Below, piece by piece: positions 40,360 through 52,189 of a stretch of DNA of 64,000 nt. The notes beneath the pieces are model-generated. The model made no database searches, was not told the DNA's origin, and saw only the letters and a list, made by a program, of their open reading frames with translations. Within the stretch, counting starts at the first letter, position 1; every line of letters begins with the position of its first letter. The position numbers were made by a program, and so were the translations under genes. This DNA comes from Ichthyophis bannanicus (taxonomy: Eukaryota > Chordata > Amphibia > Gymnophiona > Ichthyophiidae). The stretch is from NCBI GenBank assembly GCA_033557465.1, contig CM066048.1:12562305-12626304 (forward strand). The letters run 5' to 3'.

Positions 40360-41365
40360 CACCACCCAGGAAAAGGATTTAGGCATCATAGTGGATAATA
40401 TGTTGAAACCCTCTGCCTAGTGTGCAGCTGCAGCCAAGAGAGCAAATAGAATGCTGGGAATCATAAGGAAAGGAATGGAGAATAAAGCCAAGGATGACAT
40501 CATAATGCCTCTCTATCGTTCCATCCAGTGTGCAGCTGCAGCCAAGAGAGCAAATAGAATGCTGGGAATCATAAGGAAAGGAATGGAGAATAAAGCCAAG
40601 GATGACATCATAATGCCTCTCTATCGTTCCATCCAGTGTGCAGCTGCAGCCAAGAGAGCAAATAGAATGCTGGGAATCATAAAGAAAGGAATGGAGAATA
40701 AAACAAAGGATATTATGATGTCTCTGTATTGTACCATAGTGCGACCACATCTTGAATATTGTGTACAATTCTGGTTGCTATCTCTTAAAAAGGATATAGC
40801 ACAATTAGAAAAGGTACAGAGAAGAGCCACCAAAATGGGAAAGGGGAAGGAAGGATACCCCTATGAAGAGAGGCTAAAAAGGTTAGGGCTCTTTAACCTG
40901 GAAAAGAGACGGCTGAGGGGAGATATAATAGAGGTCTATAAATTAATGAATGGAGTGGAATTGATAAATGTAGTCAGTTGTTTACCCCTTCCAAATGTAG
41001 AAAGACCTAAGTTACGTGCAATGAAGTTACAATATAGCCCATCTAAGACTAATAGGAAAAAATATTTTTTCACTCAAAGCTTAATCAAACTCTGGAATTC
41101 GTTACCAGAGGATGTAGTAAAAGCTCTTAGTGTAGCTGGGTTTAAAGAAGGTTTGGACAAGTTTCTGGAGGAAAGGTCTATAAACCATTACTAAAGAGGA
41201 GCAGGGAAATGCATGGCTTACCCTGGGATAAGCAATGTGGAATCTGAGAACCTTTTTGGGAACCTGCCAGGACTTGTGGCCTGCATTGGCTGCTGTTGGA
41301 AACAGGATTCTGGGCTTGATGGACCTTAGTGTGGCCCAGTATGGCATCTCTTATGTTCTTATGAG
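40360..41365 (+). pseudogene. CR1 ORF2 C-terminal region with internal tandem repeats, plus 3' end
   Basis: It begins with the CR1 phrase [19 protein letters not shown] (40360-40418, followed by a stop). After the tandem block it continues [55 protein letters not shown] and [20 protein letters not shown] to a stop at 41192-41194. The 3' UTR ends with TTATGTTCTTATG. The reading frame is open for 247 codons because the duplicated unit is a multiple of three. The copy is 5' truncated. Confidence 0.85.
40421..40735 (+). repeat. 108-bp in-frame tandem triplication within CR1
   Basis: Units start at 40421, 40529 and 40637 with TGTGCAGCTGCAGCCAAGAG. The first two are essentially identical; the third shares about 70 bp then passes into normal CR1 sequence. 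Each unit encodes 36 residues around [20 protein letters not shown]. The CR1 at 46110 has one such segment, so this is a local expansion. Confidence 0.92.
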
Positions 41366-41523
41366 AGAGCACTAGCTGAGTAAAAAGAGAGTATAGAGTA
41401 TGTAAGATGTCTCGAGAGAAAAGCTCCACATTTTATTAGCTACTCTCCAAGGGAAAAGAAGGCTTATGAGATTGTAGTATATATGGATGGGGGTTGTCCC
41501 TCCAATAATGTATTTGGGGGGGG

Positions 41524-41832
41524 GGTCAGTGTCAAATAGCTGATCTAACTTGGCTAGCCACCACTGCTGAACTCTAAACCTGGTTATTCAGTGCCGGGGG
41601 CCAGATCTGGGCCTCAGCATTGAATATCTGGCTAGAGTGTGGTGATATTGAGCTGCTGCCCGTTTAGCTTCTGAGGGGACAGTTAGAGCAGCCTTTATTG
41701 TGCCCGACTTTGGGAGAATGACAGCAATGGGGCAGCTGCTCACTATCGCTAAGTGGTTAGCACTGAGGCATGATGGATATTCAACGGCTCTAACCAGGTC
41801 TAAAACCGTGTAAATGCCTTTGAATATACCCC
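41524..41832. mobile_element. Unclassified DNA element, GAATAT-ended family, member 1
   Basis: GTTATTCAGTGCC, CATTGAATATCTGG, GGATATTCAACGG and a terminal AAACCGTGTAAATGCCTTTG with GAATATACCCCCC recur in 42739-43034 and 52190-52860. Internal GAATAT/ATATTC pairs suggest short inverted ends. No ORF. A MITE is likely; class unknown. Confidence 0.4.
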
Positions 41833-42136
41833 CCTTGGTGTTTTACCCACTTCAGATTTGCGGAACCTATCAGGGGAGGACACTGAAAGGATTAAGGGGA
41901 GGTTCAGATCTCTGCGTATCTGCAAAGCCCACAGCACATATCTCAGAAGATAGACTTGGCTCTTTGCAGGTCGGAACATCTTGCTACAGAGCTGGGCGTC
42001 CTCTGTCTCTACAGGAGCATCCTGTGCAGCCTCTTTTGCTGCAGCGGTATGAGTCAGCGCTGTACCTAGCCCTGTTTGAGTGGTGCAGCCGCACAGAGTG
42101 CAAAAGATTAGGGGCACATTTGGGATTGCTGGCCTC

Positions 42137-42585
42137 GGCTGCCCGCTGCTGCCCTGTCAACACCACTTTTTGTTTTTGTCTCAGTAGTGGCAGCACCAGC
42201 AGCAGTGGAGCAGACCTGACCTCAAATTTAAATAAAAAACACACAGGTCTTTCCAACTCTGCGTTTGCATGCAGGACTGGTCCCCCCTCCCTTCTCTGAT
42301 GTAGGTCACATCAGTGGAGGGAGGGACTAGACCGGCCATTCAAGCGCAGATTTGCAAAGACCCACGTTTGAATAGCTGGTCAGGTCCCTTCCTCCTCTGA
42401 CACATACCTACGTCAGAGGCTGGAGGGAATGATTAGACCTGCGTGCAAGCATGGAGTCAGAAAGACCTGAGTGGGGTTTTTTTAAAATTTGAAGTCAGGT
42501 CTGCTCCGCTGCTGCCGGTGTCAACAACGACGAGGAAACCAAAAAAATAATGGCAGCAGGGCAAGGGCTGGCAGCCGGCTAGACA
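42137..42585. repeat. Foldback element
   Basis: AGCAGTGGAGCAGACCTGAC with CTCAAATTT (about 42200-42232) is mirrored by AAATTTGAAGTCAGGTCTGC and TCCGCTGCTGC (42487-42518). GCTGCTGCCCTGTCAAC near 42146 is loosely mirrored near 42555. Inner arms (ACTCTGCGTTTGCATGCAGG versus CCTGCGTGCAAGCATGGAGT) also pair. No coding potential beyond chance frames. No duplication was identified. Confidence 0.55.
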
Positions 42586-42738
42586 TGGAGATGTGGGTAA
42601 GATAGAGAGATGAAGGGGGGGGGGGGGGCACACACCAGATGTGCAAGTCACACAGGGCACAATTATGGCTTGGTGTGGCCCTGATATGAGTACAGTCTCT
42701 TTTGGAGTTAGCACTATCGCCCCAGAAAGAATACACCC

Positions 42739-43034
42739 ATAGGGCCCGATATTCATCCGGACAGGCTATGCTCTGCTACAGCGTATAGCCCTGCCCACTG
42801 ACCCCTAGCCCCTGATATTCAATGCCGCGGCAACAACAATGGATAGTCAGGGATCACCGCACACATTGGAAGCCACCAAAGCTAACTGGGCAGCAGAGAT
42901 TTTGCATGCTGCCCAGTTAGCTCCTGCACCTTAAAGTAGGTGAGGATTTTCCTTGTCTATCTTTTGGCACAAATTGCTATCCAGGCAGCTAACTGGGCTG
43001 TAAACCGTGTAAATGCCTTTGGAAAATCGGGTCC
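42739..43034. mobile_element. Unclassified DNA element, GAATAT-ended family, member 2
   Basis: Starts GGGCCCGATATTCATCCGG and ends GGAAAATCGGGTCC, imperfect inverted ends of about 14 bp, with ATA on both flanks as a possible 3-bp duplication (Harbinger-like). Shares the AAACCGTGTAAATGCCTTTG phrase with member 1. About 296 bp, non-coding. Confidence 0.5.
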
Positions 43035-43544
43035 ATACTGTCTACTATGTGTGTCTGTAAAGTACTGAATACACCTGATATCACTATATAAATACCAATA
43101 AAAATCTAATAAACATAGTAAATACAAAAACGCTCTCACCTTAGAGTCTCTTCTCTGCAGGTCTGTTTCTATAATCTTTGGAGAGGAGTGCAGGGCCGCT
43201 GGCATTTATAACAAAATTTCGCTGTTGCCTTCCAATAAATCATTGGCAGGTTGTCATTGTCTTATTCCTTTCTTTAAAAGAATTAGGTAGGGTTTTCCCC
43301 TGCTTGCCCAATTCTTCCAAATTTTCCTGGTCTGTCCCTGCTTCTTGCCTTCAGCCAGACAGATAGGTGATTGCAACAGACTGTGTGCCTCTGAGGAAAG
43401 TAGGTCAGGGACAGAAGGGGCTGAGGAGGGGGTTAGAAAATAGAGGGCAGGAGATGAGCTGGCAACTTCCTCCACGTCTCCCAGTCAACAATCTAGTCTC
43501 CATTCCCACACTGTCCTCAGACGCCATCACATCATTTCTCTATC

Positions 43545-43830
43545 CCTTTTCAGCCCATCTCAGAGAAGCTAAAGGAGTAAGGAAAATGTTGAAGAGAAGT
43601 AGAGCAGGTATGGATCCCTGGGGAACCCCAACAGGGCAAGTCCTGAAGGCTTGAAGAGGCACAGCTGGTAGAAATGATGAATGATTGGGATGAGAGAAAG
43701 GAGAACAAGTGTAAGATAGTGTCCTGTATACCAGAATCATAATGGCGAGTAAGGAGGAGATCATGATCTACCAAGTCCAAGGCTGCAGATAGATCAAGGG
43801 AAACAGCAAGTGCTATCTGACCCCTATCCA
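43545..43830 (-). pseudogene. Reverse L2 RT fragment
   Basis: Minus frames read LVDHDLLLTRHYDSGIQD and PVGVPQGSIPALLLFNIFL, the L2 RT palm entry (family: GVPQGS.L.P.LF). About 285 bp; it abuts the forward L2 at 43850 head to head. Confidence 0.68.
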
Positions 43831-43849
43831 GGAAACTGTGGATTGTTGT

Positions 43850-44945
43850 GCTGCGTAAAGTGGTTATGACTGTTTCTGACCCTTATGCCTTAAAGCTCCT
43901 TTCCCTAATCTCCTCATTTAACCTCCAATTGTGCTCTACCACTCCTACTCATAAGCATGACCACTGCCTTGACCTCATCTTCTCCTCTAACTGCTTACCC
44001 TCAAACCTCTCCACCTCAGTTCTACCCTTATCTGACCATCACCTGCTAACCTTCACCCTTAACCACACCCCATCTTGGTCTCATCCAATCTCCACCAACA
44101 TGTTTGGGAATTTTCACACTATCGACCCCTGAGCTTTCTCCACTGTTCTCTTGTCAACTCTTTCCTCCACTATGTCATCTGAGTCCATTGATATTATGGT
44201 ATCCTCCTATAACGCTGTAGTCTCCTCTTCTCTGGATGCACTTGCTCCTCCTATTCCATGCCTTGTGAGGTGTACTGTACCTCAACCCTGGCTATCCTCA
44301 ACAACCTACATTCCTTTGACCACTCAGCTGAGTGCCTTTGACTTAAATCACGTACCCTTGGCTGACCACCTACATTTCAAATTCATGCTAACCTCTTTCC
44401 AGTCATCTATAGCACTTGCCAAGCAAGGTACTATGCCCATCTGACTAACCCTCTTGACTCTGACCCTCACCATCTCTTTACTATGCTCAACTCTCTCCTC
44501 AAGGTCCCTCCTCCCTCAATCCCTCCTTCACTGTCTGCTGAGACCTTGGCTGACTATTTCCATGACAAAGTCCAGAAGATTAGCCTTGAATTCTCTGCAG
44601 GGTCACCTCCACCTCATCTTCAATACCAAATCCTTCCCTCACCTTTGGTCACTCTTTCTTCCTTTTCTGAAATCACTGAGGAAGAAACTGCAAATCTTCT
44701 TCCCCCCTCCAAACTGACTACCTGCTCCTCTGATCCCATTCCCACCCATCTACTAAACTCTATCTCTTCTGCTGTCATCCCTTCCATCTGTCATATCCTT
44801 AATCTATCGCTTTCCACTGTAACTGTTCCTGTGGCCTTCAAACATGCTGTGATTATACCTCTTCTCAAAAAGCCTTCACTAGATTCTTCTTGTCCTTCCA
44901 GTTATCGACCTATCTCTCTCCTCCTGTTTTCTTTAAATGCTTGAA
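43850..44945 (+). pseudogene. L2 ORF2 fragment, endonuclease end to RT start
   Basis: Frames read THKHDHCLDLIFSSNCLPS and VLPLSDHHLLTFTLNHTPSW (end of the APE endonuclease, SDHH motif), then SAETLADYFHDKVQKISLEF, ILNLSLSTVTVPVAFKHAVI and SSYRPISLLLF (RT start). Stops at 44130 and a shift near 44450-44483 break it. The copy ends abruptly at about 44945. Confidence 0.75.
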
Positions 44946-44949
44946 CGAG

Positions 44950-46100
44950 TGGTTTACCACCGCTGTCATGACTTTCTTTCCTCAAAACAAACCTTAGTGT
45001 TCAAAGTACTCACTAATTAGCTATCTAAACAATTGGAACAGCTAATTGTTTCCAAGACTGTCTTTAAATGTTTTTTTTACAACAGTAAATATTCTTTATG
45101 TATACGAGTGTGTTCCCGACAACTCCCTTTTAATCCTTCTCAAAAGGAAATTGAAAGAAGCTACAAATCAGAACTTAGAACTTCTGCCTAAGCTGAGGTA
45201 TAAGTCTCCAACCAGCAATTCAGCATCTGATTAAACTAATTGCACCTATATCTGAGCTCAAATATATATCCGTTCCCAGTCATGGATATGTAGCGCTCCT
45301 TATCGGTCCAGGGTCTTCCTCTGTTGGGGCTCAGGTCAGTTTGGTCAGATTCTTCTGGTCACATGATTTTTGGATCTCTTCTTTCTTGCGTCTTTGGAAA
45401 ATTTTCTTTTCTTTTTCATAGTTTTTATTTTAATTCACCCAGCTTTCTAATTCCAGCCTAGCCCTATTCCCCCCCCCCCCACCTTCATAATAGTAAACGT
45501 ATAAAAAAATGGATCAATTTTGCAAGCTTGCTAGGATTTCAAAAATCCTTTCTCTAAAATTTCCCCTTTTCTCACAATCAACACTTTCAGACCTCAATCA
45601 CAACCCATTCAAACCTTCACTCATTCCCATTCAATATATTCTCTTTTACACTGGTACTCCCAACCAAAACAAAACAAAACAAAAAAACCCTTGAATTCGA
45701 CAGGAGTTGCAGCTCTAGAAATAAAAAGCTCAAAGGTCTGTCACTGTCATCACTTGCAGGATTCCTTCACCAAGCACAAACACACCAACGCTCACACACA
45801 CACACAAAATCCTTTATTCACAATAACCTCACTCATAAATGTTCCAAGAAAATGATTAAGGTTTATTTAAACTCAACCCTCCATTGACACAGCCTTTAAA
45901 CAGAGTGCCACTCCACATGGACGTCCATTCCTTTAAAAAAAATTTGTGGAAATTTTAAAAAAGCCCTGTTCTCTTAACAGCAGTCTTTAGCCGAGCAATT
46001 TAATTTCCAAATGTCTTTAGACTGTCACAGCTTTCTCAGTCTCTCAAACCAGATACATATTGGGTGCATACGGAGAGGAATGACTAGCAGAAAAAAGGAG
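44950..46100. other. Unclassified AT-rich stretch
   Basis: Contains a C run at 45470-45480, an AACAAAACAAAAC patch at 45664-45688 and a CACACACACACA tract near 45795-45810. No conserved protein is seen. The part near 45800-45990 could be the reverse of an LTR-like end (TTTATT and TTTAAAC signals), but I cannot support that further. Confidence 0.3.
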
Positions 46101-46193
46101 GTGGGACCAGACTGCTGGCATTAACCTTTAAAAAGAGATAGAGAAGCTTTTAAACTAGAAAATAGGGGAAAGCCGACAGTCACCCAGGAGCGC

Positions 46194-47492
46194 ATGGTTC
46201 GGACGAAGGTATCCTTGAAGGATACTACCAAAAGCAGTAGGGTTCCAAAAGGGAGTATAGTAGCCCAAATGCCCTTGAGTAAGGAGCAGACAGAACATAA
46301 AGATTCCAAATTACCCATGCCTACCAATAGCCAGATTAATATGAATAAAATACAGTCTTTAAAATGCTTGTATGCCAATGCTAGAAGTCTAAACAATAAG
46401 ATGGGAGAGTTAGAATATATAGCACTAAATGAGAGGTTAGATATGATTGCACTCACAGAGACATGGTGGAAGGAGGATAACCAGTGGGACACTGTGATAC
46501 CTGGATACAAACTATATCGCAATGATAGAGCTGATCAAATTGGTGGAGGGGTTGCGCTCTATGTTAGAGAGGGCATTGAGTCAGAAAGGATTAAAGTTTT
46601 GCAGGGAACAAAATTTGCTGTAGAATCTCTATGGATTGAAATTCCACTTATGAAGGGGAAGGTGATGGCAGTGGGAGTATACTATCGACCGCCTGGCCAG
46701 AATGAACAAATGGATGATGAAATGCTCAAAGAAATCACGGAAGCTAACAAAAGTCACAACAGAGTAGTAATAATGGGTGATTTCAATTACCCCGGTATCG
46801 ACTGGGTCAGTGTCACGGCAGGACAAGCTAAAGAGATAAAGTTTCTAGATGGAATAAATGACTGCTTCTTGGAGCAGCTGGTTCATGAACCGACCAGAGG
46901 GGAAACCATACTGGATCTAGTCCTTAGTGGAACGCCAGATCTGGTGCAAGAAATAAGGGTGTTGGGACCACTTGGCAATAGTGATCATAGTATGATCATG
47001 TTTGATTTAATTATTGGAGGACAGATAGTAAAGGAATCCACAGTACTACCTTTTAACTTTCAAAAGGGAGACTATGATAGAATGAGGAATATAGTTAGGA
47101 AAAAACTAAAAGGAGCGGTTCCAAAGGTTAAAGACTTACAGCAAGCTTGGGTGTTATTTAAAACTACTATCCTCGAAGCCCAGACCAGCTGTATGCCACG
47201 CATTAAGAAGAGTGGAAGAAAGTCCAAAAAACTGCCAGCATGGTTTAAAGGTGAGGTCAGAGAGGCTGTTGCTGCCAAAAAAGCAACCTTCAGGAAATGG
47301 AAAAAAGAGCCAAATGATGAAAACTGGAAACAGCACAAGCACTGGCAAGTTAAATGCAAAGCATTGATAAGGCAGGCAAAGCGGGAATTTGAGAAGAAAC
47401 TTGCTATGGAAGCAAAAACACGAAATAAAGACTTTTTCAAGTACATTCGTAGCAAAAGGCCTGTGAGAGAGTCAATTGGACCGTTAAGATGA
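46194..47492 (+). pseudogene. CR1 ORF2, endonuclease part
   Basis: 432 open codons. APE endonuclease blocks are LKCLYANARSLNNKMGELEY, LDMIALTETWWKED, ALYVREGIESER, AVGVYYRPPGQ, VVIMGDFNYPGIDWVSV and LGNSDHSMIMFDLIIGG; catalytic Glu, Asp/Asn and SDH are all kept. A basic linker follows, SGRKSKKLPAWFKGEVREAV. A frameshift just before the stop at 47490 separates it from the RT part. Confidence 0.9.
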
Positions 47493-47539
47493 TAGAGGGG
47501 TAAAAGGGGCAGTAAGAGGAGACAAGGCTAAGAGAGACT

Positions 47540-49094
47540 GAATGAATTCTTTGCTTCGGTCTTTACTGAGGAAGATGTAGGGATGTTACCCAAGACTGAA
47601 GTGGTATTTAAAAGGTGATACTGCAGAGGAATTGAGAGAAATATCGCTACACCGGGAAGATATATTACAACTATTTGATAAACTGAATAGTAGCAAATCA
47701 CCTGGACCGGATGGTATACATCCCAGAGTGTTGAAAGAACTGAAATATGAGATTGCAGACCTGCTATTGGTAATCTGTGAACTTTCATTAAAATCATCTG
47801 TAATACCTGAAGATTGGAGGGTCGCCAACGTAACACCAATTTTTAAAAAGGGTTCCAGGGGTGACCCAGGAAATTACAGACCGGTGAGCCTGACGTCAGT
47901 ACCAGGGAAAATGGTAGAAACCATCATAAAGAACAAAATTACACAGCATGTAGATAGTCATGGCCTAATGGGAGACAGCCAACATGGCTTTAGACAAGGA
48001 AGATCTTGTCTTACTAATCTGATATGTTTTTTGAAGGTGTGCATAAACAGGTAGACAAAGGTGAGTCGGTTGATATAGTGTATCTGGACTTTCAGAAAGC
48101 TTTTGACAAGGTCCCCCATCAGAGACTTTTGGCGAAGCTAAAAAGTCATGGGATAGGAGGCAGTATACTATTGTGGATCGGGAACTGGTTAAAAGATAGA
48201 AAGCAGAGGGTAGGGCTAAATGGCCAATATTCCCAATGGAAAAAGGTGAATAGTGGAGTACCCCAGGGATCTGTACTGGGTCCGCTACTTTTTGACATAT
48301 TCATAAATGACCTGGAAAAGGGAATAACTAGTGAGGTTATCAAATTTGCAGATGACACAAAACTGTTTAAAGTTGTTAAAACCCAAGAGGATTGTGGAAA
48401 ACTGCAGGAGGATCTGGATAAATTGGAAGACTGGGCATCCAAATGGCAGATGAAATTTAATGTGGACAAGTGCAAAGTTATGCACCTAGGAAAGAACCCA
48501 CACTATAGTTACACGATGCAAGGCTCCACATTAGAAACCACCACCCAGGAAAAAGATTTAGGAGTCATCGTGGATAACATGTTAAAACCCTCCGCCCAGT
48601 GTGCAGCAGCAGCCAAGAAAGCAAATAGAATGCTAGGTATCATAAGGAAAGGGATGGAGAATAAAACAAAGGATATTATAATGCCTCTGTATCGCTCCAT
48701 GGTACGACCGCTCCTTGAATATTGTGTGCAATTCTGGTCACCGTATCTTAAAAAGGACATAGCGTTATTAGAAAAAGTACAGAGAAGAGCCACCAAATTG
48801 GTGAAGGGGATGGAAGGCTACTCCTATGAAGAGAGGCTAAAAAGGTTAGGGCTCTTTAACCTGGAAAAGAGACGGCTGAGGGGAGATATGATAGAGGTCT
48901 ATAAATTAATGAATGGAGTGGAACGGATAAACGTGGATCAATTGTTTACGCTATCAGAATATAGAAAGACTAGGGGACATGTAATGAAGCTACAGGGTAA
49001 ACTATTTAAGACAAATAAGAGAAAAATATTTTTTCACTCAACGTGTAATCAAACTCTGGAATCTGTTACCGGAGGATGTAGTAAGGGCTGTTAG
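47540..49094 (+). pseudogene. CR1 ORF2, reverse transcriptase part
   Basis: Two open segments (47632-48054, 48024-49094) in different frames. RT blocks are NSSKSPGPDGIHPRVLKEL, VTPIFKKGSRGDPGNYRPVS, GDSQHGFRQGRSCLTNL, then [40 protein letters not shown] and the catalytic [13 protein letters not shown]. The C-terminal domain reads [20 protein letters not shown] and [21 protein letters not shown] last shift near 49060 disrupts the KLWNSLPEDVVK-type ending. Confidence 0.9.
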
Positions 49095-49335
49095 TATAGC
49101 TGGGTTTTAAAAAAGGTTTGGACAAGTTCCTGGAGGAAAGGTCCATAAACCACTATTAAAAAGGGACCCAGGATATCAATGCTTGACCCAGTACAAGCAT
49201 TGAGGAACCTGTGTCTTTTGGGGATATTGCTAGGTACGTATGACCTAGATTGGCCACTGTTGGAAACAGGATACTGGGCTTGATGGACCTCAGTCTGACC
49301 CAGTATGGCATGTCTTATGTTCTTATGTTCTTATA

Positions 49336-49395
49336 GTGCCTCTGTGTAAGTCTTTGGTGCGACCTCATTTGGAGTATAGTGTGCAGGTGGAAGGA
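49336..49395 (+). mobile_element. Short CR1 RT fragment
   Basis: MPLCKSLVRPHLEYSVQ is the CR1 phrase found at 48690-48740. It directly follows the 3' tail of the longer copy, suggesting a tandem or serial insertion. Only about 60 bp is recognisable. Confidence 0.5.
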
Positions 49396-49399
49396 ACAG

Positions 49400-49807
49400 C
49401 CCCTGTAGTAAGGCTATTCTCTATGACTGATAGTGCAAGAGGAAGAAGAGCAGAGATTGGGACTCCCTCCATTTCAAGGGGATGGGGTCCAAGGGGCAGC
49501 TGGTTTTCTAAAGTTTAGAAAATGCTTTCCAAGAGAGAAAATTGTAGGGAGGTGAAAGGAAGACCAGACATGTGAATCTAGTATAAGAGAAGAGGACTCA
49601 GGGAGAGCATTAGCTGTGCCAGCAGGTACAGAGGAGGTTGGAGGATAGGATACAATTTCCTGCTGTAGACCTGGATTTATATTTAAAAAAAAAATAGGCC
49701 AGTGAGTTTGCAGAGGGGCCTTCTAGGCCGCAGGTGTGCTGGTTGTGGAGGAAACCTGATGTACGAGTGAGGAAAGTTCTTTTGGACGGTTAGCGGATTG
49801 ACTAATA
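49400..49807. other. No recognisable feature
   Basis: Purine-rich sequence without a conserved frame; an A run lies at 49685-49695. Confidence 0.3.
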
Positions 49808-49930
49808 CAATTATTTCTTTATTTAGCAATTCTTCTAAACGGCTTCATCTGCCAGTCGAAGCAGTTCACACGGAACAAAATGCACAACATTTACATAGAA
49901 CGTGAAGTTTAGAAATATAACATTAGTCAC
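49808..49930 (-). mobile_element. L2-like 3' end (reverse)
   Basis: TTATTTCTTTATTTAGCAATTC, AACGGCTTCATCTG and GCAGTTCACACGGAAC follow the same pattern as the tails at 291 and 61918, but more diverged. Confidence 0.4.
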
Positions 49931-50873
49931 ATAGTATTATTAGCAGGTAGTGTCATTAAGGAGGGGGATTGAAATGAAGTAATGCCTTTTGCTAGGAGCA
50001 ATCTGTGTGCGGTAAAAAGCATAGTAATCCTTAAAGCGAGCTAGGCCAGCGGACAGTTGAGGAGCCCTTCCAAGTTGTCGCCTCATGAGGCATAAGCCTG
50101 GAAGGGACCGGAGATGAGCTTGTATTTTGTGAGGAGCAATTGCTCTCTCTCTCACCACCCCAATTCAGCCTCTTCCTATACCGTCACTCTTCTCTTTCAC
50201 CCCAGTGCTCCAGCATCTCCCTCTTTCTCTTCTACCTCCCCAGCCCTTTTTTCCCTCCCCCTCCATAGTTCACTGGTCTGACAAATCTCCTTTTCCAACC
50301 CAGCGTTTTCTCTTTCTCCACCTGATACCCCCTGCCTCTAGTCCAAAATAAGCCTTCTCTCTCGTATAACTCCCGGTTTCCCCTCTCTCTCTGTCCCCCC
50401 CTTGCAGCAGCATTTCTGGCATCATTTTGCTTTCTCTGAGTCAGTGCAGCCAGTGCTGCCTGTAGCATTCACTTCCAGAGCACAGTCCAATAGCCCCACG
50501 TACTGCTGCAGGAAGCTCCAGCTGCTGTCACCGACTCGGAGAAAGACGAAGCTGGGGATGGTGCCGCACAATGCTGCAAACGTTCTGCTGCTGGGGCTGC
50601 ATGCACAGTGAGTTATGTAGGCCAGGGACCCTCTACCTGAGTCCCCACTTACTCTCCCAACACGCAGCCAATCTTGGAGCCTGTCTTCTTCTTTCTTCCC
50701 TCCCACACAAAATATCTCTCCCCCTTTCCATTCTCCCTCCCCAAGTTTCTTCCTCTTTTTCTCCATCCTAAGCCCAACTTCTGCCCACTTTCAGTCCCCC
50801 AGCGCAGTGTCACCCTCTTTCATGCCTCCCCTGGCATCAGCTTCCTTCTAGCCCATCACCTCCCAGCATGAGA

Positions 50874-51192
50874 CCCCTTCCAGTCCTAGCCCACCCACAT
50901 CAGTCCTCTTCCAGTACCAGTCCCCCCCCCCCAGCATGAGACCCCTTCCAGTCCTAGCCCACCCACATCAGTCCTCTTCCAGTACCAGTCCCCCCCCCAG
51001 CATGAGACCCCTTCCAGTCCTAGCCACCCACATCAGTCCTATTTAAGTACCAGTCCCCCCCCAGCATGAGACCCCCTCCAGTCCTAGCCCACCCACATTA
51101 ATCCTCTTCCAGTACCAGTCCCCCCCCAGCATGAGACCCCCTCCAGTCCTAGCCCACCCACATCAGTCCTCTTCCAGTACCAGTCCCCCCCC
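50874..51192. repeat. Minisatellite with unit of about 64 bp
   Basis: Five tandem copies start with CAGCATGAGACCCC at 50874, 50932, 50998, 51062 and 51127. Each has CCAGTCCTAGCCCACCCACAT and TCCTCTTCCAGTACCAGTCC plus a C run of variable length, which explains the 58-66 bp spacing. Pyrimidine-rich on plus, similar in style to 560-1166. Confidence 0.92.
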
Positions 51193-51639
51193 CAGCCTCT
51201 TCCCCTTTCTCCTCAGCTCTGCCACAGCTGTAGGCGCTACAGAGGAGCTTCCTGCCTCTGTACAAACCAACAAATTCTCCAAAAACTGGCATGGCATTTG
51301 AAAGGGGTGAAGCAGGGCCAGCCCAAAGGTATGAGGTGACCTAGATGAGCCTCATTCCCGGTGCCCCTACTCCCACCCACCCCACCCCATTACCACTGCT
51401 GCTGACCCTCTGGGACCAATGCTGGCAGCAATAGCTTCAAAGAGCACTGCACTGCTGACAAAAGCCTCCGGTGCTCTTACAGCTTTCACTGTCTCCCATG
51501 CATGGGGCGGAAGCAGCGTGTCATAAGTAGTGCCAACATCCTGCTTGATCTGCTTCACAGGTGCCCCTCTTGTTTCCTGCTTCTCACTCCAAGAAGTACT
51601 GAAAAATAACCAGGTATTTCATTGATCCGTGTCCTCGGG

Positions 51640-52031
51640 ACAGGGCTGCCGCTTTTCCTGCTCCCCTAGCTTAGGGAACATCAAGCAACTACATGCAGCA
51701 AGCAACAGAGCATCAGATCCCTTGAAAGCCCCCCATCTTCACTGCTATGCCCATGTCCATTCCTGCAGGGGATGCAACGTGTCTCCAGGGGGTCTCTGCC
51801 CAGGAAGGAAGGTTTAGGATGGGTGGTGATTCGATCATTAGGCATGTAGATAGCTGGGCGACTGGTGGGCATGAGGATAGCTTGGTCCCTGGTCTGCCTG
51901 GCGAGAAGGTGGTAGACAGGGAGTGTGAAGAAACTGAAAATGGAAATGGAATCCTGGAAAAGGACTTAGAAGAAAACCAAAAAGAAGCGGAAAAAGAGAG
52001 CAGGACCAACCCAACTGGAAAAATAAAATGA
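51640..52031 (+). pseudogene. CR1 ORF1-like remnant
   Basis: The frame from 51747 contains GGDSIIRHVDSWATGGHEDS, resembling the GDSIIRHVD motif of the esterase-like domain in CR1 ORF1, followed by an acidic, Glu-rich stretch EKDLEENQKEAEKESR. The upstream part is in another frame. No ORF2 follows directly. Assignment rests on one motif. Confidence 0.45.
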
Positions 52032-52189
52032 TCAGACAACAAAGGTAGAAAAGAATTGCAAGTTTTAGAGATAGAAATACGTTAGCATGAAAATGTGCCT
52101 TTCTTATAGCTCCTAACAGGAGGAAATGAATTTCTGTGTCTCTTTCTTCAGTGTTTCACACTCAGAGTTGCCACTAAATGATTAGCATC

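Larger units (their letters stand above)
46110..49335 (+). mobile_element. CR1 LINE, ORF2 nearly complete, with 3' end
   Basis: Endonuclease, reverse transcriptase and C-terminal domain are present in order and the 3' UTR ends in TTATGTTCTTATGTTCTTAT, the octamer-type tail of CR1-group LINEs. ORF1 is missing, so the copy is 5' truncated near 46110. It is the best-preserved CR1 in the window and the reference for the many solo 3' ends. Inactive because of frameshifts near 47490-47630, 48035 and 49060. Confidence 0.9.

Noticed and set aside
41814..42299. 161-aa plus-strand frame with Ser/Leu-rich sequence
   Set aside because: It spans two repeat elements (the GAATAT family and the foldback arm) and has no conserved domain.
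49940..50158. 72-aa minus-strand frame
   Set aside because: It lies beside an L2-like tail, has no recognisable family or splice sites, and length is within chance expectation.
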